Assembly: GCF_040939455.1 (NCBI RefSeq)
Contig: NC_134116.1
Span: 70,077,900-70,141,899, forward strand
DNA: 64,000 nucleotides
Reading direction: 5' to 3'
Source: Microcebus murinus
Lineage: Eukaryota; Chordata; Mammalia; Primates; Cheirogaleidae
Shown here: positions 25,350 through 36,699 of the stretch, piece by piece
Layout: each line of letters begins with the position of its first letter
Numbering within the stretch: position 1 is the first letter of the stretch
Notes under the pieces: model-generated
The model's database searches: none
Told to the model about the DNA's origin: nothing
Seen by the model: only the letters and a program-made list of their open reading frames with translations
Translations under genes and position numbers: made by a program

Positions 25350-25490
25350 CCCTTGAAGAATTCATTTAAAGCCCATCTTTTCTATGAAGCTTTCCTGGAG
25401 TGTACTATATCATATTAATCTCTCACTTCTCTAAACTTTTATTACACTTAATTGCATACTTTCTTATATGTTCTAAATGTTTTTATATGC
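25350..25490 (+). repeat. L2 fragment
   Basis: CATTTAAAGCCCATCTTTTC and TATGAAGCTTTCCTGGAGTG match the L2 region upstream of its 3' end. Confidence 0.55.
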
Positions 25491-25528
25491 AAATCTTGTT
25501 CTGATAATTAGATGTTAAATGGCTATAG

Positions 25529-25700
25529 CAATGCTCTAACTTTTTGCATCTGAACTGCCTAAAGGGCTTGGTGAAAAAGGTTTCTGGTTTCTAGCCCATT
25601 CCTAGAGTTTCTGTTTCAGTAGGTTTGCAATGGAATCTGATAATTTGCATTAGGTAATACTGAAGGGGTTGGTCAGGGGACCACACTCTGAAAACCACTG
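25529..25700 (+). mobile_element. MER5A-type hAT MITE
   Basis: It begins CAATGCTCTAACTTTTTGC and ends GGGACCACACTCTGAAAACCACTG, with internal AGAGTTTCTGTTTCAGTAGG. Flanking octamers agree at 5/8. It is an older copy, in the opposite orientation to the one at 23560. Confidence 0.85.
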
Positions 25701-25779
25701 AACTAGAGTAAACTACAGTGACATACTTTTTGTACAATGGTAACATAACAAAGTTTCATTTGCTTCTCTCTCTTTTTGC

Positions 25780-26170
25780 CATATCTGCTTCTACTACTCT
25801 CATCCAAATCTTCACCCCACATTTTCTTTCTTCTTGGAATACCCTCTGCCTACTTTCTAGTGAATTCTTATTTGTATTTCAATTCCCATTTTAAATGTCA
25901 CCTATGAGAACCTTTTCTTGATCTCTAGGTTACAAATAATAATAATAGCTTCTAGATTTTTGACCCTAAATGGCTTTGGATATGCTCTCACTATAATACT
26001 TCCACAACTTTTTACTGGAATTGCTGGTGTACATGTCTATTTTCCTAACTATACCATGATCTTTTCAAGGGCAGAAACTGTATTTTACTTGCTTCTGTAT
26101 TCTCAGTACAAAATAGAATGTGTGGCACACAGTAAATGTTCAGTAACTATTTACTGAAAGAATGAACAAA
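25780..26170 (+). repeat. L2, long 3' copy
   Basis: GGAATACCCTCTGCCTAC, TAAATGTCACCTATGAGAAC, CAAGGGCAGAAACTGTATTT and GGCACACAGTAAATGTTCAG are in L2 order over 390 bp. A 79-aa frame here is repeat-derived. Confidence 0.8.
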
Positions 26171-26299
26171 TTGACTTCGTATCCAGATGTCTATAATACT
26201 TCCCTCATAGCTCTCTCTAATGTTAAGCTGTAATCAATTTTGATTCATGTCATACATAATTATCAGTTTAATTTTCATAAAATTCCATATTGCATTCTC

Positions 26300-26710
26300 T
26301 TCCCCAAAACTGGACTCCTAAAAGCCTCTTTATAATCTGGCTCTGACCTAAAGCTCTGATGTTATCTATTAATCTCTGCTCCAGTCAAAATATGACACTC
26401 ATGTCCCCCGAACACCCTATATACATCCAACTGGCAGAAATTTGTAAGAGCTCTGCTCTTTTTTCTTTTTCCCCAAACACATTTTTAAATTCCTCTCCTC
26501 TGCTTAGCTTTTGTAGCATTCACTATTTATAGCAATTGTTCAGCACTTAATATCAGCTGTCTTGAAATGCTCTCATTTATGTATATTTTATTTATTCATC
26601 TAGATTATAAGTGCTGTAAGATCCTAGTCTTTTTTTTATTCTTCTTTTTATCCCATTGCCTACAATAGTCAGGCCTTTAATGTTTAGTTGTAATTGTAAA
26701 GGAAGTACCA
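26300..26710 (+). repeat. L2, second copy, diverged
   Basis: AAAAGCCTCTTTATAATCTGG, ATTATAAGTGCTGTAAGATCC and CTTTTTATCCCATTGCCTAC fit L2. Confidence 0.5.
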
Positions 26711-28679
26711 ATAAATTCTTAAAAAGAGTCAGTGGCCTATATATTCTTCATATCATCAACTAAAATAGGCCCAATGATTCAAAAAAGAATAGGAAGACAC
26801 TTTTAAATTCCCCTCATGGTCTGCATGCCTGGATGAGAAACTTAAAGACTGTCCCAGTGAGGAAAAAGCATATCGGTCTCCATACTGCTCAGGTGCAATT
26901 TTTAGAAGGGATTACAATGTTATCTAGATTTAGACAGAGCAATCTCCCCAGAGTTAGAGAAAGACACCCCAGAAAGTAATAGGCATGAAGCGCATGGAGG
27001 TTATAGATGGCACTGTACCGTATTGTGGGAAATTTATCAGTTGTGAGGAAAATGCAGTGGGAAGGGATGGAGACTAAAAGAGCCCTTTAAAACAATGAAC
27101 TAGAAAATCTTCTATCCAGAGGATGAGAGAATGCCATCTTAGAATAGCAGACTGTTTATTAATAATATGAATGCCTGCTAGAATGGAAGCTGAACTGTAA
27201 GCAAGGTGTATCACCCTGATCTCCAGTTTTACATCTAAGAGCTCCAAATAGCTTGCACATCCAAGGAAAAAAATCATAAGCCCATCTAATGGTAGACACT
27301 GAGTCTTGATAGATCTCTTGAGAGCAAATAACAAAAAAACCTAACACAGGGCATATGGAAAAAATACTGCAGAAGAATGTAAAGAGAACAGTATCCTAAA
27401 AAAGCAGGTAAAGACCCATTAGCTGAAAATAATATACTGTAAGAATAAGAATAAAATTTAAAAGTTGGAAATACTTCTTAACATGCAAAAAGAGATGGAC
27501 TCCAAAGAGTAGGAAGTTAATAATAATCTAGATTCTGGCTAGTAAATTATATTCACAAAGATAAGCAATGAATGAGGAGTAAAATTGAGTTAGAGTTTTT
27601 ATTGTACATAGGAGTGATTTTAAAATGTTGGTTCATTTTTAGTTCAAAAATAAGAGAAATATAGTTTAGAAGGCTTTTTAAAAATTTAAATATATCTCTA
27701 GGAGAACTAATAACAAGATGCCTACATTCTAAATCACTCTAGAGGTGAGCAAAAAAGTATTTATATGGCCAAAGAAGAAAAAAAAAATATCAAAAGCAAG
27801 AAAACATAAAAAATAACAGTATAAAACAAGATAATATAAGACCAAATGTACTAGTTATTACAATAAATGTAAATATATTAAACATTGCTACTGAAAGATT
27901 AAAAGTTGAAGGTAGATTTAAAACTTGAAATTCAGCTTATGCTCTAAGACACAGAGTTGGCAGATCTGGGATTCTATGCCTCTTCCTTTTGGTGTTGAAG
28001 CTTGTATTCTTTCTGTACCTCATGTTGTTTACCTAAATATGCTAATGAAATTGAGTTCTTTACATTCAGATATTTAAGTTCATTCTATTATATATAAATA
28101 ATGTGCTAATTAAATAATATAACACATTTCTTCAATCTTTGCAGGAGTAAATAGGTTTCTTCAAGATATATGTGTTTGCTGTATATATGAATAAATGAAT
28201 ATATGCATATATATGAATGCATTAAGTGATTAAAATGCAAAAACATTTTAACATTTAAAATAGCTTTATCCCCTTCTGTTGACAAATTAACTTCTCTTGC
28301 CTGTTTGATATATAGCTATGTTATTCACTTTCAATATATACCTATAGTATCCATATTCGCACTATGTATGATAGATTTAAAAAGAGTAATATTACATAGT
28401 TATCTTTTTAAAGCAATGAATCATAAAAAGAACACTACTTTAAATTCATGCTGTAAGAATTCATTTATAATGAAATAATAATCGTAGGTAAACATATTTA
28501 TTTATGTAGTTATTTAAATTCATCTGATTGCAAAAAGTTTTTGTAGAGCTTGATTTACAGAAGTAAACTCTTTGTAATTCAACACGAATAAGGGCTTTTG
28601 GAGCTTAACTAAAGAAAAAAGAATGAAGTGCTTAAATCTCATAGACATGCTTAACTACTGACAACCACTGATTTAGCAG

Positions 28680-29060
28680 AAAAACAAGCCACTACCTTCT
28701 TTTGATTTACAAGCAAAGCACTGCTGAGGTTGATGGCAGTTACTCATCATTTAGAAAATGTAATCTGATTTTTTTATTTTTATTTGACTATTTTAAGAAA
28801 AAAAAAAAAGGATGCTGTAACCTAATCATGCCATAATCCAGGTGACATCTGTACTAGGCAGAATCCTGTTGTTATTCTCCTGTCTAGCTGCTATTGCTGA
28901 GAATGACAAAGTAGTGAAATTACATTTTACCATTATTATTTCCAGACACTCTCTGGCAATGGTTTGTTGACTCTAATAAACCTTCAGACAAAGCTGTCAG
29001 CAAAGGAAATGGCAGAAGTAGAGCAAGGAAAAGCCTCTTCAACAATAAATGCATCTAAAC
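28680..29060. promoter_or_regulatory. Candidate conserved non-coding element near exon
   Basis: Repeat-free sequence of varied base use (apart from an A-run at 28798) within 600 bp of the acceptor-distal side of the BEACH-start exon. It contains E-box-like CAGGTG and CAAAGCTGTCAGCAAAGG. It could act as an intronic splicing or transcriptional element. Not demonstrated. Confidence 0.3.
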
Positions 29061-29227
29061 CTTAGTATTAGCTTGTACAGTCTCTGATAAAATTTAATGT
29101 GAATGCTTCAAAATTTACTCTAATGCTGCATTTAAATCCCAAAAAGAAAAATGTGTTATATCAAGTCATATTACCAAAGATTTTGATGAATATAAACATT
29201 ATGAGATTAAAGAGTGAGACATCTTAC

Positions 29228-29343
29228 CTGCTATAGTATTCAGAAACATCAAATATTCGAAATTTGAAATTTCCCTTCGTTGCCAGCGCTGAGTCATATT
29301 GGAAGATTTATAAAGCTGTCGAGGAGTGGCCAGTGATATCCTC
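29228..29343 (-). CDS. NBEA: NBEA coding exon, PH-BEACH linker and BEACH start (116 nt)
   Basis: The minus-strand reading begins with G, completing the AG|G Arg codon of the previous exon. It continues [20 protein letters not shown], then [18 protein letters not shown], and ends with a single G of a Gly codon. The linker leads into the first helix of the BEACH domain: the [19 protein letters not shown] segment is a family hallmark, with Trp-Gln-Arg-Arg and Asn-Phe-Glu-Tyr. The donor is GCAG before GTAAGA. The acceptor (GTGTGCTTAATTGCTAG) has a poor pyrimidine tract, which may make this exon dependent on splicing enhancers. Coding sense agrees exactly in phase with the exons on both sides, separated by introns of 6.1 kb and 11.3 kb. 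Confidence 0.97.
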
Positions 29344-30043
29344 CTAGCAATTAAGCACACCATCACAAACACAGTCTCTTAATTTGTAACTTAAAAAAAT
29401 ATAGTATTAGCTAACATATTGGTTTGATATCATTTAATTTAAAATAACTTATGGTTTATTTGTCTTAGGTAAATTATAAAATATATTTTTATTATATCAA
29501 TTAGCATTATTTGAGAATTCGATTATAGGGAAGATATATTTCATTATTCAGGATAAACCAATCTGAAAGCAACCTTATTTGTAAAAATATAGCTGCAAGT
29601 GGGTATCTCACAAATCAACAAGAACAATAAAGGTAAAACTATACTCAAAATAAATCAAGGTAGCTTTTAAACAATACAGCAAATCTACTCCATGCTAACA
29701 AGAAAGGTAGATGGTTAGTCAGGTACTTGCTTACAAGCATTTGATTTAATGGCCATCACTGAACTTTTTACAGCTGCCTTCCCATGTAGAGTGTGCACAC
29801 ATACACTGCCTCTACCTACAGAATATGTATCCCTTTAATAACGCAAAAAACAACTGGGAACTTTGAAAAAAAATCCATGGGTCCAGAAAAAGAAGGGACA
29901 TATGAATAGCTGAAGAAAATAAATCAGGATAATTTGTACAAATTATGAAACTTTCCAGATTCAATGTATTTATCTAAAAATAATGAAAGCTAGTTGTATT
30001 TAGAAAAGTATGCTAAAGCTACTGGGGTTTTAAAATGATTGAC

Positions 30044-30598
30044 GGAGGTTCTCAAACTTTTCCAATGGCACCCTTAGTGCCTCGGTAATTTTTTCATGGT
30101 GGTCTTTGGTGAAGAAAAATACCTAACAGTTCTGTTTATTAAGTAGTTAGGTCTAAATAACTCAATGAATACTTAACATTTTAACAACTTAATAGCTATT
30201 TGAAAATATAATACTCATAAACTGAAAGAGTAATAATTGTATTTCATTCTTAAATAACCACAATTATGCATGGGATATCCTGTTGGGCACCTGCACAGCT
30301 TCTCAAATTCTGGAGTCAGTTTCCCGCCCCACCTTCATTCCCTGTTGCACATTGATTTTTCTTGTGGCTCTTGTTTTGAAACCCAGCAACAACCAAACAC
30401 CAGTTTCACAAAGATATCATTGAAAAGAATGAAATGTTATTTAATGTTGAAACTTAGAACTAATTTGAGCTAATGGTTTGTGTGGTATCTGACAGCTGTT
30501 CTTGTTTTTCCCTATAAAATATAAAATGCCCTGCAGAAGCTCTTGGAATTCACTGTTATATCTTGGGGCTCCTTGGTACTCAGTTTGGGAACTACAGA
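30044..30598. repeat. Possible hAT (Charlie-type) element
   Basis: The left end GGAGGTTCTCAAACTTTTCC and the right end CAGTTTGGGAACTACAG resemble hAT terminal inverted repeats facing each other 555 bp apart. No convincing 8-bp duplication and no coding sequence were found, so the assignment rests on the ends only. Confidence 0.45.
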
Positions 30599-31574
30599 GT
30601 TAACATTATTTCTGTCACTCATGGATTTTATCAAATATTTCTATTAAAATGGAGTCTTTACAGGCATTGTCTTATACATAGTAGTAGCTAAAATATATGT
30701 TAGCTGAAGGAAGAGAGAGAAGGAGGAAGGATGGGAGAGACCCATGTTATCTCAAATTCAAATCTTAATTAAGAATTTAAAAAATAATTGTATATAATTC
30801 AATGTTTAAAATATTAACTTAATAAATTGTGGCAACCTGTTCACATATTCAAATTTTTGAAGAACTTTCTTAGTTACATCTATGTGAGATAATAGACAAC
30901 TGACTGCAAAAGGACCATATGAGTCTGATGGTTCATTTAATTTTAATGGCAAATGGTATATACTGATTATACTTTAATGCTATAATTAGGACATTTAAAA
31001 ATTAATTTTCATGTGGCTACACAATGGGCTTTCAGAGTTTTATCCATAATGGCCCCATTATACAAAATTTCTCAAGTACACTTCCCTTCACACACTATTT
31101 TATGCTATAAACTTTAGCTTTATAGCTAAAGTTTCTGACTTTATATGGAAACAGGCCAAAATGTTTCTAAATTATCAAGAAATTAATAAACTATACTTAG
31201 CCCAATTTGCATTGTGTTTCTATTATAATCATATTCTTGATAAACTAAAATTCTTACATATAGCATGCTAGGTCTACTAAAAGAAATATATATAAAATAA
31301 AGTTTTGAATTCCTTTGTTGATATTTTAAACCCAGACAATTTAAGAAAAATTTTGTTCATCTGGAAATAATTCTGACCACTAGAATTATTTTCCAAACAA
31401 AAGAAAAAATAAAACAAAAAATCCCAAATCCTGTTTGATGTAAACTGTAAATAACAGGAATCATGGGAGAAAGTTGTCATGTCACTCTAAGAGTATGTAA
31501 TAGTGAAGAAAAATGCAGGCATAGGAAATGAATTTAGAAGAGCAGATTATTAACAAGCTCAGGGAAGGTTTAGT

Positions 31575-31725
31575 TTTTGCTGTTGACTTCTCTCACTTTC
31601 CTACTATACACTCACTGAGAGCAGGAACCATGTTTAGCTTCCTGGTTTTAGTTGCTGTTATATATTTAGTGTTTAGCAATAGTCAGCATATAGTGATCTC
31701 AGTAGGTATATCTGAATGACCCAAA
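31575..31725 (+). repeat. L2 3' end
   Basis: ACTCACTGAGAGCAGGAACC and GTGTTTAGCAATAGTCAGCAT fit the L2 3' end. The short ORF across it is fortuitous. Confidence 0.65.
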
Positions 31726-32299
31726 TTATTGGTCATCTACCCCCAAAGGGAAAATGACTGAAGAGATGTGATGCTAAAAAATTTAAATAATTCAATTGTA
31801 CAAAGAAGAAAAATGGGAAACAGTAAATCGATAGGGCTGTTCAAAATATCCTATGACAAGTTCAGAAATTATAATGAGAACAGTTGCCACATGTTTGAGC
31901 TATAGAATATTTTTAGAATTGGAGAGCAAAATGAACGCAAAATTGTCCTCTGAAATAAAAAATATTAAGTATCATAACAAATGATGACCATTATAAATCA
32001 TAACTCTATAAATACAACCAGGGTATATCCTCTGCAAGAGAAGAATGTAATCAAATGGAAAATTAACTGATTTTATTGACTGAATAGAAAATACATTAAC
32101 CAAAGAATGATAATCAGTATGAATTCCAGAAAATAGACAAGTGTTTGCCAGTATTTTTTCAGCATTATGAGAAGGACCAGTCTGAGTCACCTTGGAGAGG
32201 ACACAAGATAGGAATTAAGTAGTCAAGAGGAATAATTTATTTAAGTCAAAATTTTCCTATCTTTAAAATGGGATAAAAATCTCATTGTTTTAAGAATGT

Positions 32300-32400
32300 G
32301 CTTGTTTTAAGAATCAGGGGAAATAATAAACTGTTAACAAAACACAAAGTATAGTCCCTGGCACATGGAAGTCATCAGTAAACAATTGCTATGAACATTA
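32300..32400 (+). repeat. MIR 3' fragment
   Basis: AAAGTATAGTCCCTGGCACA and AGTCATCAGTAAACAATTGC are MIR-like. Confidence 0.55.
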
Positions 32401-32827
32401 ATTAATTAAAGTGGTATTTATTAGGCTGTGCTAGCTTAATGAAAATATTCCCTTTGTTCTAGATCTTTGTTCTTTAAGCAACAATCTGATGTGCAATGTG
32501 ATCTCCTTGGTGGGCTTGCCCAGGAAGTGCCCTAAGTGATTTGTAAAGTTAATTATTCTTGCAGTACAACTGCCTTTGAATTTGATGTGTTTTGTTGTTG
32601 TTGTTTAAAATCAGTATCTTATAGGTTTAACTTAGAGTAAGTTCCCTAGAGTTTGATAAACGGCTTAAACTGACAAAACTCAATGTCAAGAAAGCAAAGC
32701 AAAGAATGGATCATTAGACCTTGGTGATTCTACCAAGATATTCTTCACTGGAGGGCTTCTACTTGTAGGAGCCAGGCATCATCCTTCTCCTTTGACAATT
32801 CTCTAAATGTAACAAGATCTTACATAT

Positions 32828-32925
32828 CACACACACATATATACACTTATAGATGTGTACATATGTATATCTACCTACCTGCCTGCCTACCTATATCTAT
32901 GTGTGTATGTGTATGCATACATGTG

Positions 32926-32957
<32 letters not shown>
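32828..32957. repeat. Compound microsatellite (CA, CCTG/CCTA, TG, TA)
   Basis: CACACACATATATACAC, CTACCTACCTGCCTGCC, GTGTGTATGTGTATGC and a terminal (TA)n block at about 32925-32957. Confidence 0.95.
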
Positions 32958-34366
32958 ACATTTATAGTTTAAAACACAATGTGTGTTTATAGTTTAAAAA
33001 GTGCCTTTATGCTCTCAAAAGACTCTCAAAACATCTCTTTGCAAAGCTATTTTCCCCATTTTATGGTAAATGAGTATGTCATCCCCCTTGCATTGTTTTT
33101 TCAACCAACAATTTATTGAATTCCTACTTTGTGCCAGGCTCTCTTGTTGTAACCCACCTAATTAGTGACAGGTTTAAGCCTAGCTTCAGTGCTCCTGCAA
33201 CCCCTTCTGCTACTTCTAAGGATACATACATATATCAGGAAGTGCACAAAACTGAACCTGTAAGAATATTATTAGGAAACTAAGAATTAGTTGAGCCTTT
33301 GGGGTAGGGGGAAACAAACCCAGAGCAACAAAAGGTGTTTTAAGATAGAATGGCTTTATGAAATAACAGCGACCAAAACTACTGAACACCTGTTTTGCTT
33401 CCAGTTTTTCTATTAAGAAGAATGATCATCCAAAAGTCAGAGACCAAATGTAGTTAAAAGAGAAATAATACTCATAATAGGTAAGGAAGATAATAGAGCT
33501 TCTGGTTGTTTTAAACGAATTCAGGTTTAGACAAGTCCAAGAGTACTGAGGGAAATTACACACGCCATGGAGAAATCGCTATTAGTAATCTTTCAGAAAT
33601 CATGGTCATTGAGAAAGATGCCAGGAAGCAGGAGATTATTTTTAAAAAGGAAAAAGTTAGAACGATTTGTGAACTCTTAATGTCAATTTCTGGAAAAAAT
33701 CTTGAATTGATGATTAAACAAATAGTTTATAAGCACATGGGAAAGGAAGTAGTGATTAGTATGAGTCAGCTTAGATTCAATAAGAACAAGTCTTGCAAAA
33801 CTAACCTCATTTCTTTGATAGATTAAATGCATTTTTTTCTGTGACCTGTATTTTATATAAGTGCTTCATTATCTGCTAATGTCTTAGTTTAATCTTGTCA
33901 TTCTAATAGCAAATATCCTGAGCATGAGCATACATGTCAGTGAATTGGTCTTACACTGCACACTTACAGAGAATAGGTAAGTTGCAATACAAGGTGACTA
34001 GTTGAATAGCACTTAAAAAGCACCTCTGCAATTAGGTTCTGTGCTAGGTGCTGTGGATTAAAAAATAAATAAAACACAGTCCCTGTATTTAAAATGTCTG
34101 TAGCCTATTAAGGGAAGACAGACAGAGATTAGTCTTCCTTTCCATCCATTTAGTGCTCTGCAATCATTTTCAAGGATTTAACAGTCTATGTGGTAGACAC
34201 TGTTGCTTATCTCCCCAAAGCCAATCTCTCTTTCTTCCTCATTAACAGAAACCATTTTTTGTTCAGGCAGAAGGTGGCAAGGAGGCAGAGATATCTTTTC
34301 CAATAATTCTAGGTAATACTTGGACTAAGCCTACTCTCGCTCCCTTTTGGTAGTGATTGTTTTAGA

Positions 34367-34543
34367 CAGGCATCCTGAAACTACTGCCCGCGGGCCACAT
34401 GCGTTTGTTTTTTTACTTCAAAATAAGATATGTGCCGTGTGCATAGGAATTTGTTCATAGTTTTTTTTAAACTATAGTCCAGCCCTCCAATGGTCTGAGA
34501 GACAGTGAAGTGGCCCCCTGTTTAAAAAGTTTGAGGACTCCTG
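34367..34543. mobile_element. hAT MITE with 8-bp target duplication
   Basis: 177-bp element starting CAGGCATCCTGAAACT and ending AGTTTGAGGACTCCTG, which are imperfect inverted repeats (13/16). Target duplication: GTTTTAGA (34359-34366) and GTTTTAGG (34544-34551), 7/8. Internal GCCCGCGGGCCACATGCG is CpG-rich for this AT-rich intron. It is less decayed than the MER5A copies. It is non-autonomous, with no transposase. Confidence 0.88.
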
Positions 34544-34801
34544 GTTTTAGGGGTGGGAAGGTGACCTCATTCTGGCCAAACAGACTTGAGATAAAGATTG
34601 CTGGAGGCTTCTGAGAAATATATTCCTTCTTAAAACAGAGAAGCTTAAAAAGAAATCCTTCATGTCTTTTTCCTACTTAAATGCCGTTATGTGAACATGT
34701 GGCGTCTGGAGAAGTAGTGATTATGTAAACCCAAGGCCAACTGAGAGTTCTGGTATCACCAAACTTCTGAATATACCTTAACTTCAGATCTTTTACATTA
34801 C

Positions 34802-34802
<1 letters not shown>

Positions 34803-34854
<52 letters not shown>
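34803..34854. repeat. (AC)26 microsatellite
   Basis: 52 bp of uninterrupted AC, flanked by ACATTACA and TCCTATTG. A perfect run of this length is expected to be polymorphic. Confidence 0.98.
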
Positions 34855-34856
<2 letters not shown>

Positions 34857-35475
34857 CTATTGTTTCAGCTACTTTTAGTCAGGTATTGAGCTACCTGGAG
34901 CCAAAAACAGACTAACTGATATTAGCAATACACATAAATATTATGTTTTCTACTAAGACTAGAATCCTTTAATAAAATAAGATTTTAAAGTGATTCTTCT
35001 AAAGCATCAAGATGAAAGATCTAGGAAATGGTTAAAACTACATTATAATTAATGACTATTAATCTCAATAAACCTTCAAGGTTTTATTATTTTAATGAAG
35101 CATTTATACATAGCATTTATAAAAAATAATTTATATGCTATTACATAGCAATGAATCACAAACATCTTAGGGCTTTTGGTAAGTTTTCTATATGATTTTA
35201 ACAAGCAAAAATGTCTTATAATTATATGCTAGCTATGATATGCAATCAACTTTTAAAATTATTTAAACATGTGTTAAATGAAATCTACCTCAACCATTCT
35301 GTCATTTTCAAAATAGCTGTTTTTATAACCTCTTTGCCTGCAAATAACCTTCAGAGAAAGAAAATTCCTTGGTCCTTGAAATAATTACAATGGTATAACC
35401 ACATTTACATTTCTGTCATATTGAGACTGAAATATGTTAACAAACCATAGATAATGTGTAATATGATATAATTAC

Positions 35476-35578
35476 CTGGCTTGTGGCAAACCATAGCTGG
35501 TCCCTACTCCAACCCGAGGCAAGCTATAGACAACTTTTTTTACCGTTGCTTGATCAGGGAAATTAAACATGACCGAAG
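35476..35578 (-). CDS. NBEA: NBEA coding exon, PH-like domain part 2 and linker (103 nt)
   Basis: On the minus strand this exon starts with CT, completing a Thr codon split as A|CT with the previous exon. It continues [20 protein letters not shown], then [13 protein letters not shown], and ends with AG, the first two bases of an Arg codon. It covers the C-terminal helix of the PH-like domain (the [11 protein letters not shown] stretch) and the start of the PH-BEACH linker. The acceptor has a long pyrimidine tract (polyT then CCTTCTTCTTACCACAG). The donor is GTAATT, weaker than consensus. A 353-bp intron, by far the shortest here, separates it from the preceding exon. 103 nt is not divisible by three, but skipping it together with the next exon (103+116=219 nt) would keep frame. 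Confidence 0.96.
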
Positions 35579-35931
35579 CTGTGGTAAGAAGAAGGAAAAA
35601 AAAAAACATAGGATTTAGAAAACCACAGGCGAGCTAACCATCTATTTAAGAAATCATTTTCAAGTGGCTATCATGATTTATTTGTGAAGGTAATAAATCT
35701 TTAAGGAAAATCAGCTTTCTATATAACTACTTTATTTATGAAAACCTAGGGTTAACATTTTTAAACAAATCAATTCTTTTTTATTTCCTAAAAAGAATTT
35801 TTGCTTGTTTTAGCAAGGGCATGACAAAAGAGAGAAATATCTTAGGCAAAATCAAGACAGTATTATACCATGTAAATGAGTAACAACCAAATATGAGCAC
35901 ATTTTCTTTCAAAATATTTAAGGGGACTTAC
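35579..35931 (-). other. NBEA: NBEA short intron, 353 bp
   Basis: Starts GTAAGTCC and ends in a strong polypyrimidine tract plus CACAG on the minus strand. There is no interspersed repeat inside. It is about 17- to 80-fold shorter than the other introns in the window. Confidence 0.95.
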
Positions 35932-36049
35932 TTCGGTTTGCCATAAATACTTCCAAAGCAGTATTTTGTAGAAGATAACGCCTTGAAAAGACAGCTCGGA
36001 TCTCGCTGAACATCCATTTTCCATGAAGTCCCTCAGTGTATGCAAGAAC
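35932..36049 (-). CDS. NBEA: NBEA coding exon, PH-like domain part 1 (118 nt)
   Basis: This is the first (5'-most) NBEA exon in the window. Read on the minus strand in phase 0 it gives [20 protein letters not shown], then [19 protein letters not shown] plus the first base of a Thr codon (39 codons + 1 nt). This is the second half of the PH-like (GRAM-type) domain that packs against the BEACH domain in neurobeachin-family proteins. NBEA is a large, mainly neuronal scaffold that binds the PKA regulatory subunit and works in membrane and receptor trafficking to synapses. The acceptor is TTTGTTTTAG before GTTCTT. The donor is CGAA before GTAAGT, a strong consensus site. The length is not a multiple of three, so skipping this exon alone would shift the frame. 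The exon before it is not in the window. The paralogue LRBA is the only realistic alternative, and the downstream exons favour NBEA. Confidence 0.96.
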
Positions 36050-36478
36050 CTAAAACAAACAGTTTAAAGGGAAATGTCAATCAATAAAATATGTAGTTAA
36101 GACTTAGTCTGACAGTATCTGAGACAGTGCTATATAAGAATCAGTAATTGCGGAATTATCTTTCTGAATTTATGATATCACAACATTGTCAATCATTTGA
36201 TACTATATATCTGCAAATTTTCTGTCTTTCTAAATTGTCTTAGATGGTTCTTGAGGAAATGAAGGAGTAGAAAACTTATATGTTCAAGGTGACCCTGTGA
36301 CTTAAAACAGAAAATATATTATCATTTCTTAGTCTTGTTTATAATTGAGTGGACCAGGTGACCACCTGTTATCTATATGCTGTTTCTCTCCAATATCCCT
36401 TCTCTCCTAAGGAAACTCAGTTATCCCCAGAGTATCTATATGGTAAACCCCAGGCAATGGATCATGATTGGTCTAATC

Positions 36479-36699
36479 AAGGCGCCAGCAAACTTCTTCT
36501 GTAAAAGGGCAGATAGTAAATATCTTTTAGGCTTTGTAGGCCACATGTTCTCTGTCGCAACTACTCAACTTTGCCATTGGAGCGTGAAAGCTGCTGTAAA
36601 CATATGTAAATAAATGAGTGTAGCTATGTTCCAATACCACTTTATTTACAACATGTGTGGGCTGAATTTGGCCCCAAGCCAGAGTTTGGCTAACCTATC
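36479..36699 (-). mobile_element. hAT-type MITE (MER-class)
   Basis: Left end GGCGCCAGCAAACTT and right end AGAGTTTGGCTAACC form imperfect inverted repeats. Internal TCTTTTAGGCTTTGTAGGCC and TCTGTCGCAACTACTCAAC are typical of a common mammalian hAT MITE. Flanking GTCTAATC and ATCTAAGC match 6/8. An open reading frame across it is fortuitous. Confidence 0.8.

Larger units (their letters stand above)
29344..35475 (-). other. NBEA: NBEA intron, 6.1 kb
   Basis: Bounded by the GTAATT donor and the ATTGCTAG acceptor. It includes a possible hAT element (30044-30598), L2 and MIR fragments, a complex TA/TG-rich microsatellite (32828-32957), a hAT MITE with target duplication (34367-34543) and a (CA)26 repeat. 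29344-30040, 30600-31570, 31730-32290 and 33180-33960 show nothing recognisable apart from one perfect palindrome. Confidence 0.93.

Noticed and set aside
34803..34854. Regularly spaced repeats that might suggest a CRISPR array.
   Set aside because: It is a plain dinucleotide microsatellite. There are no repeat-spacer units anywhere in the window, and the genome is mammalian.
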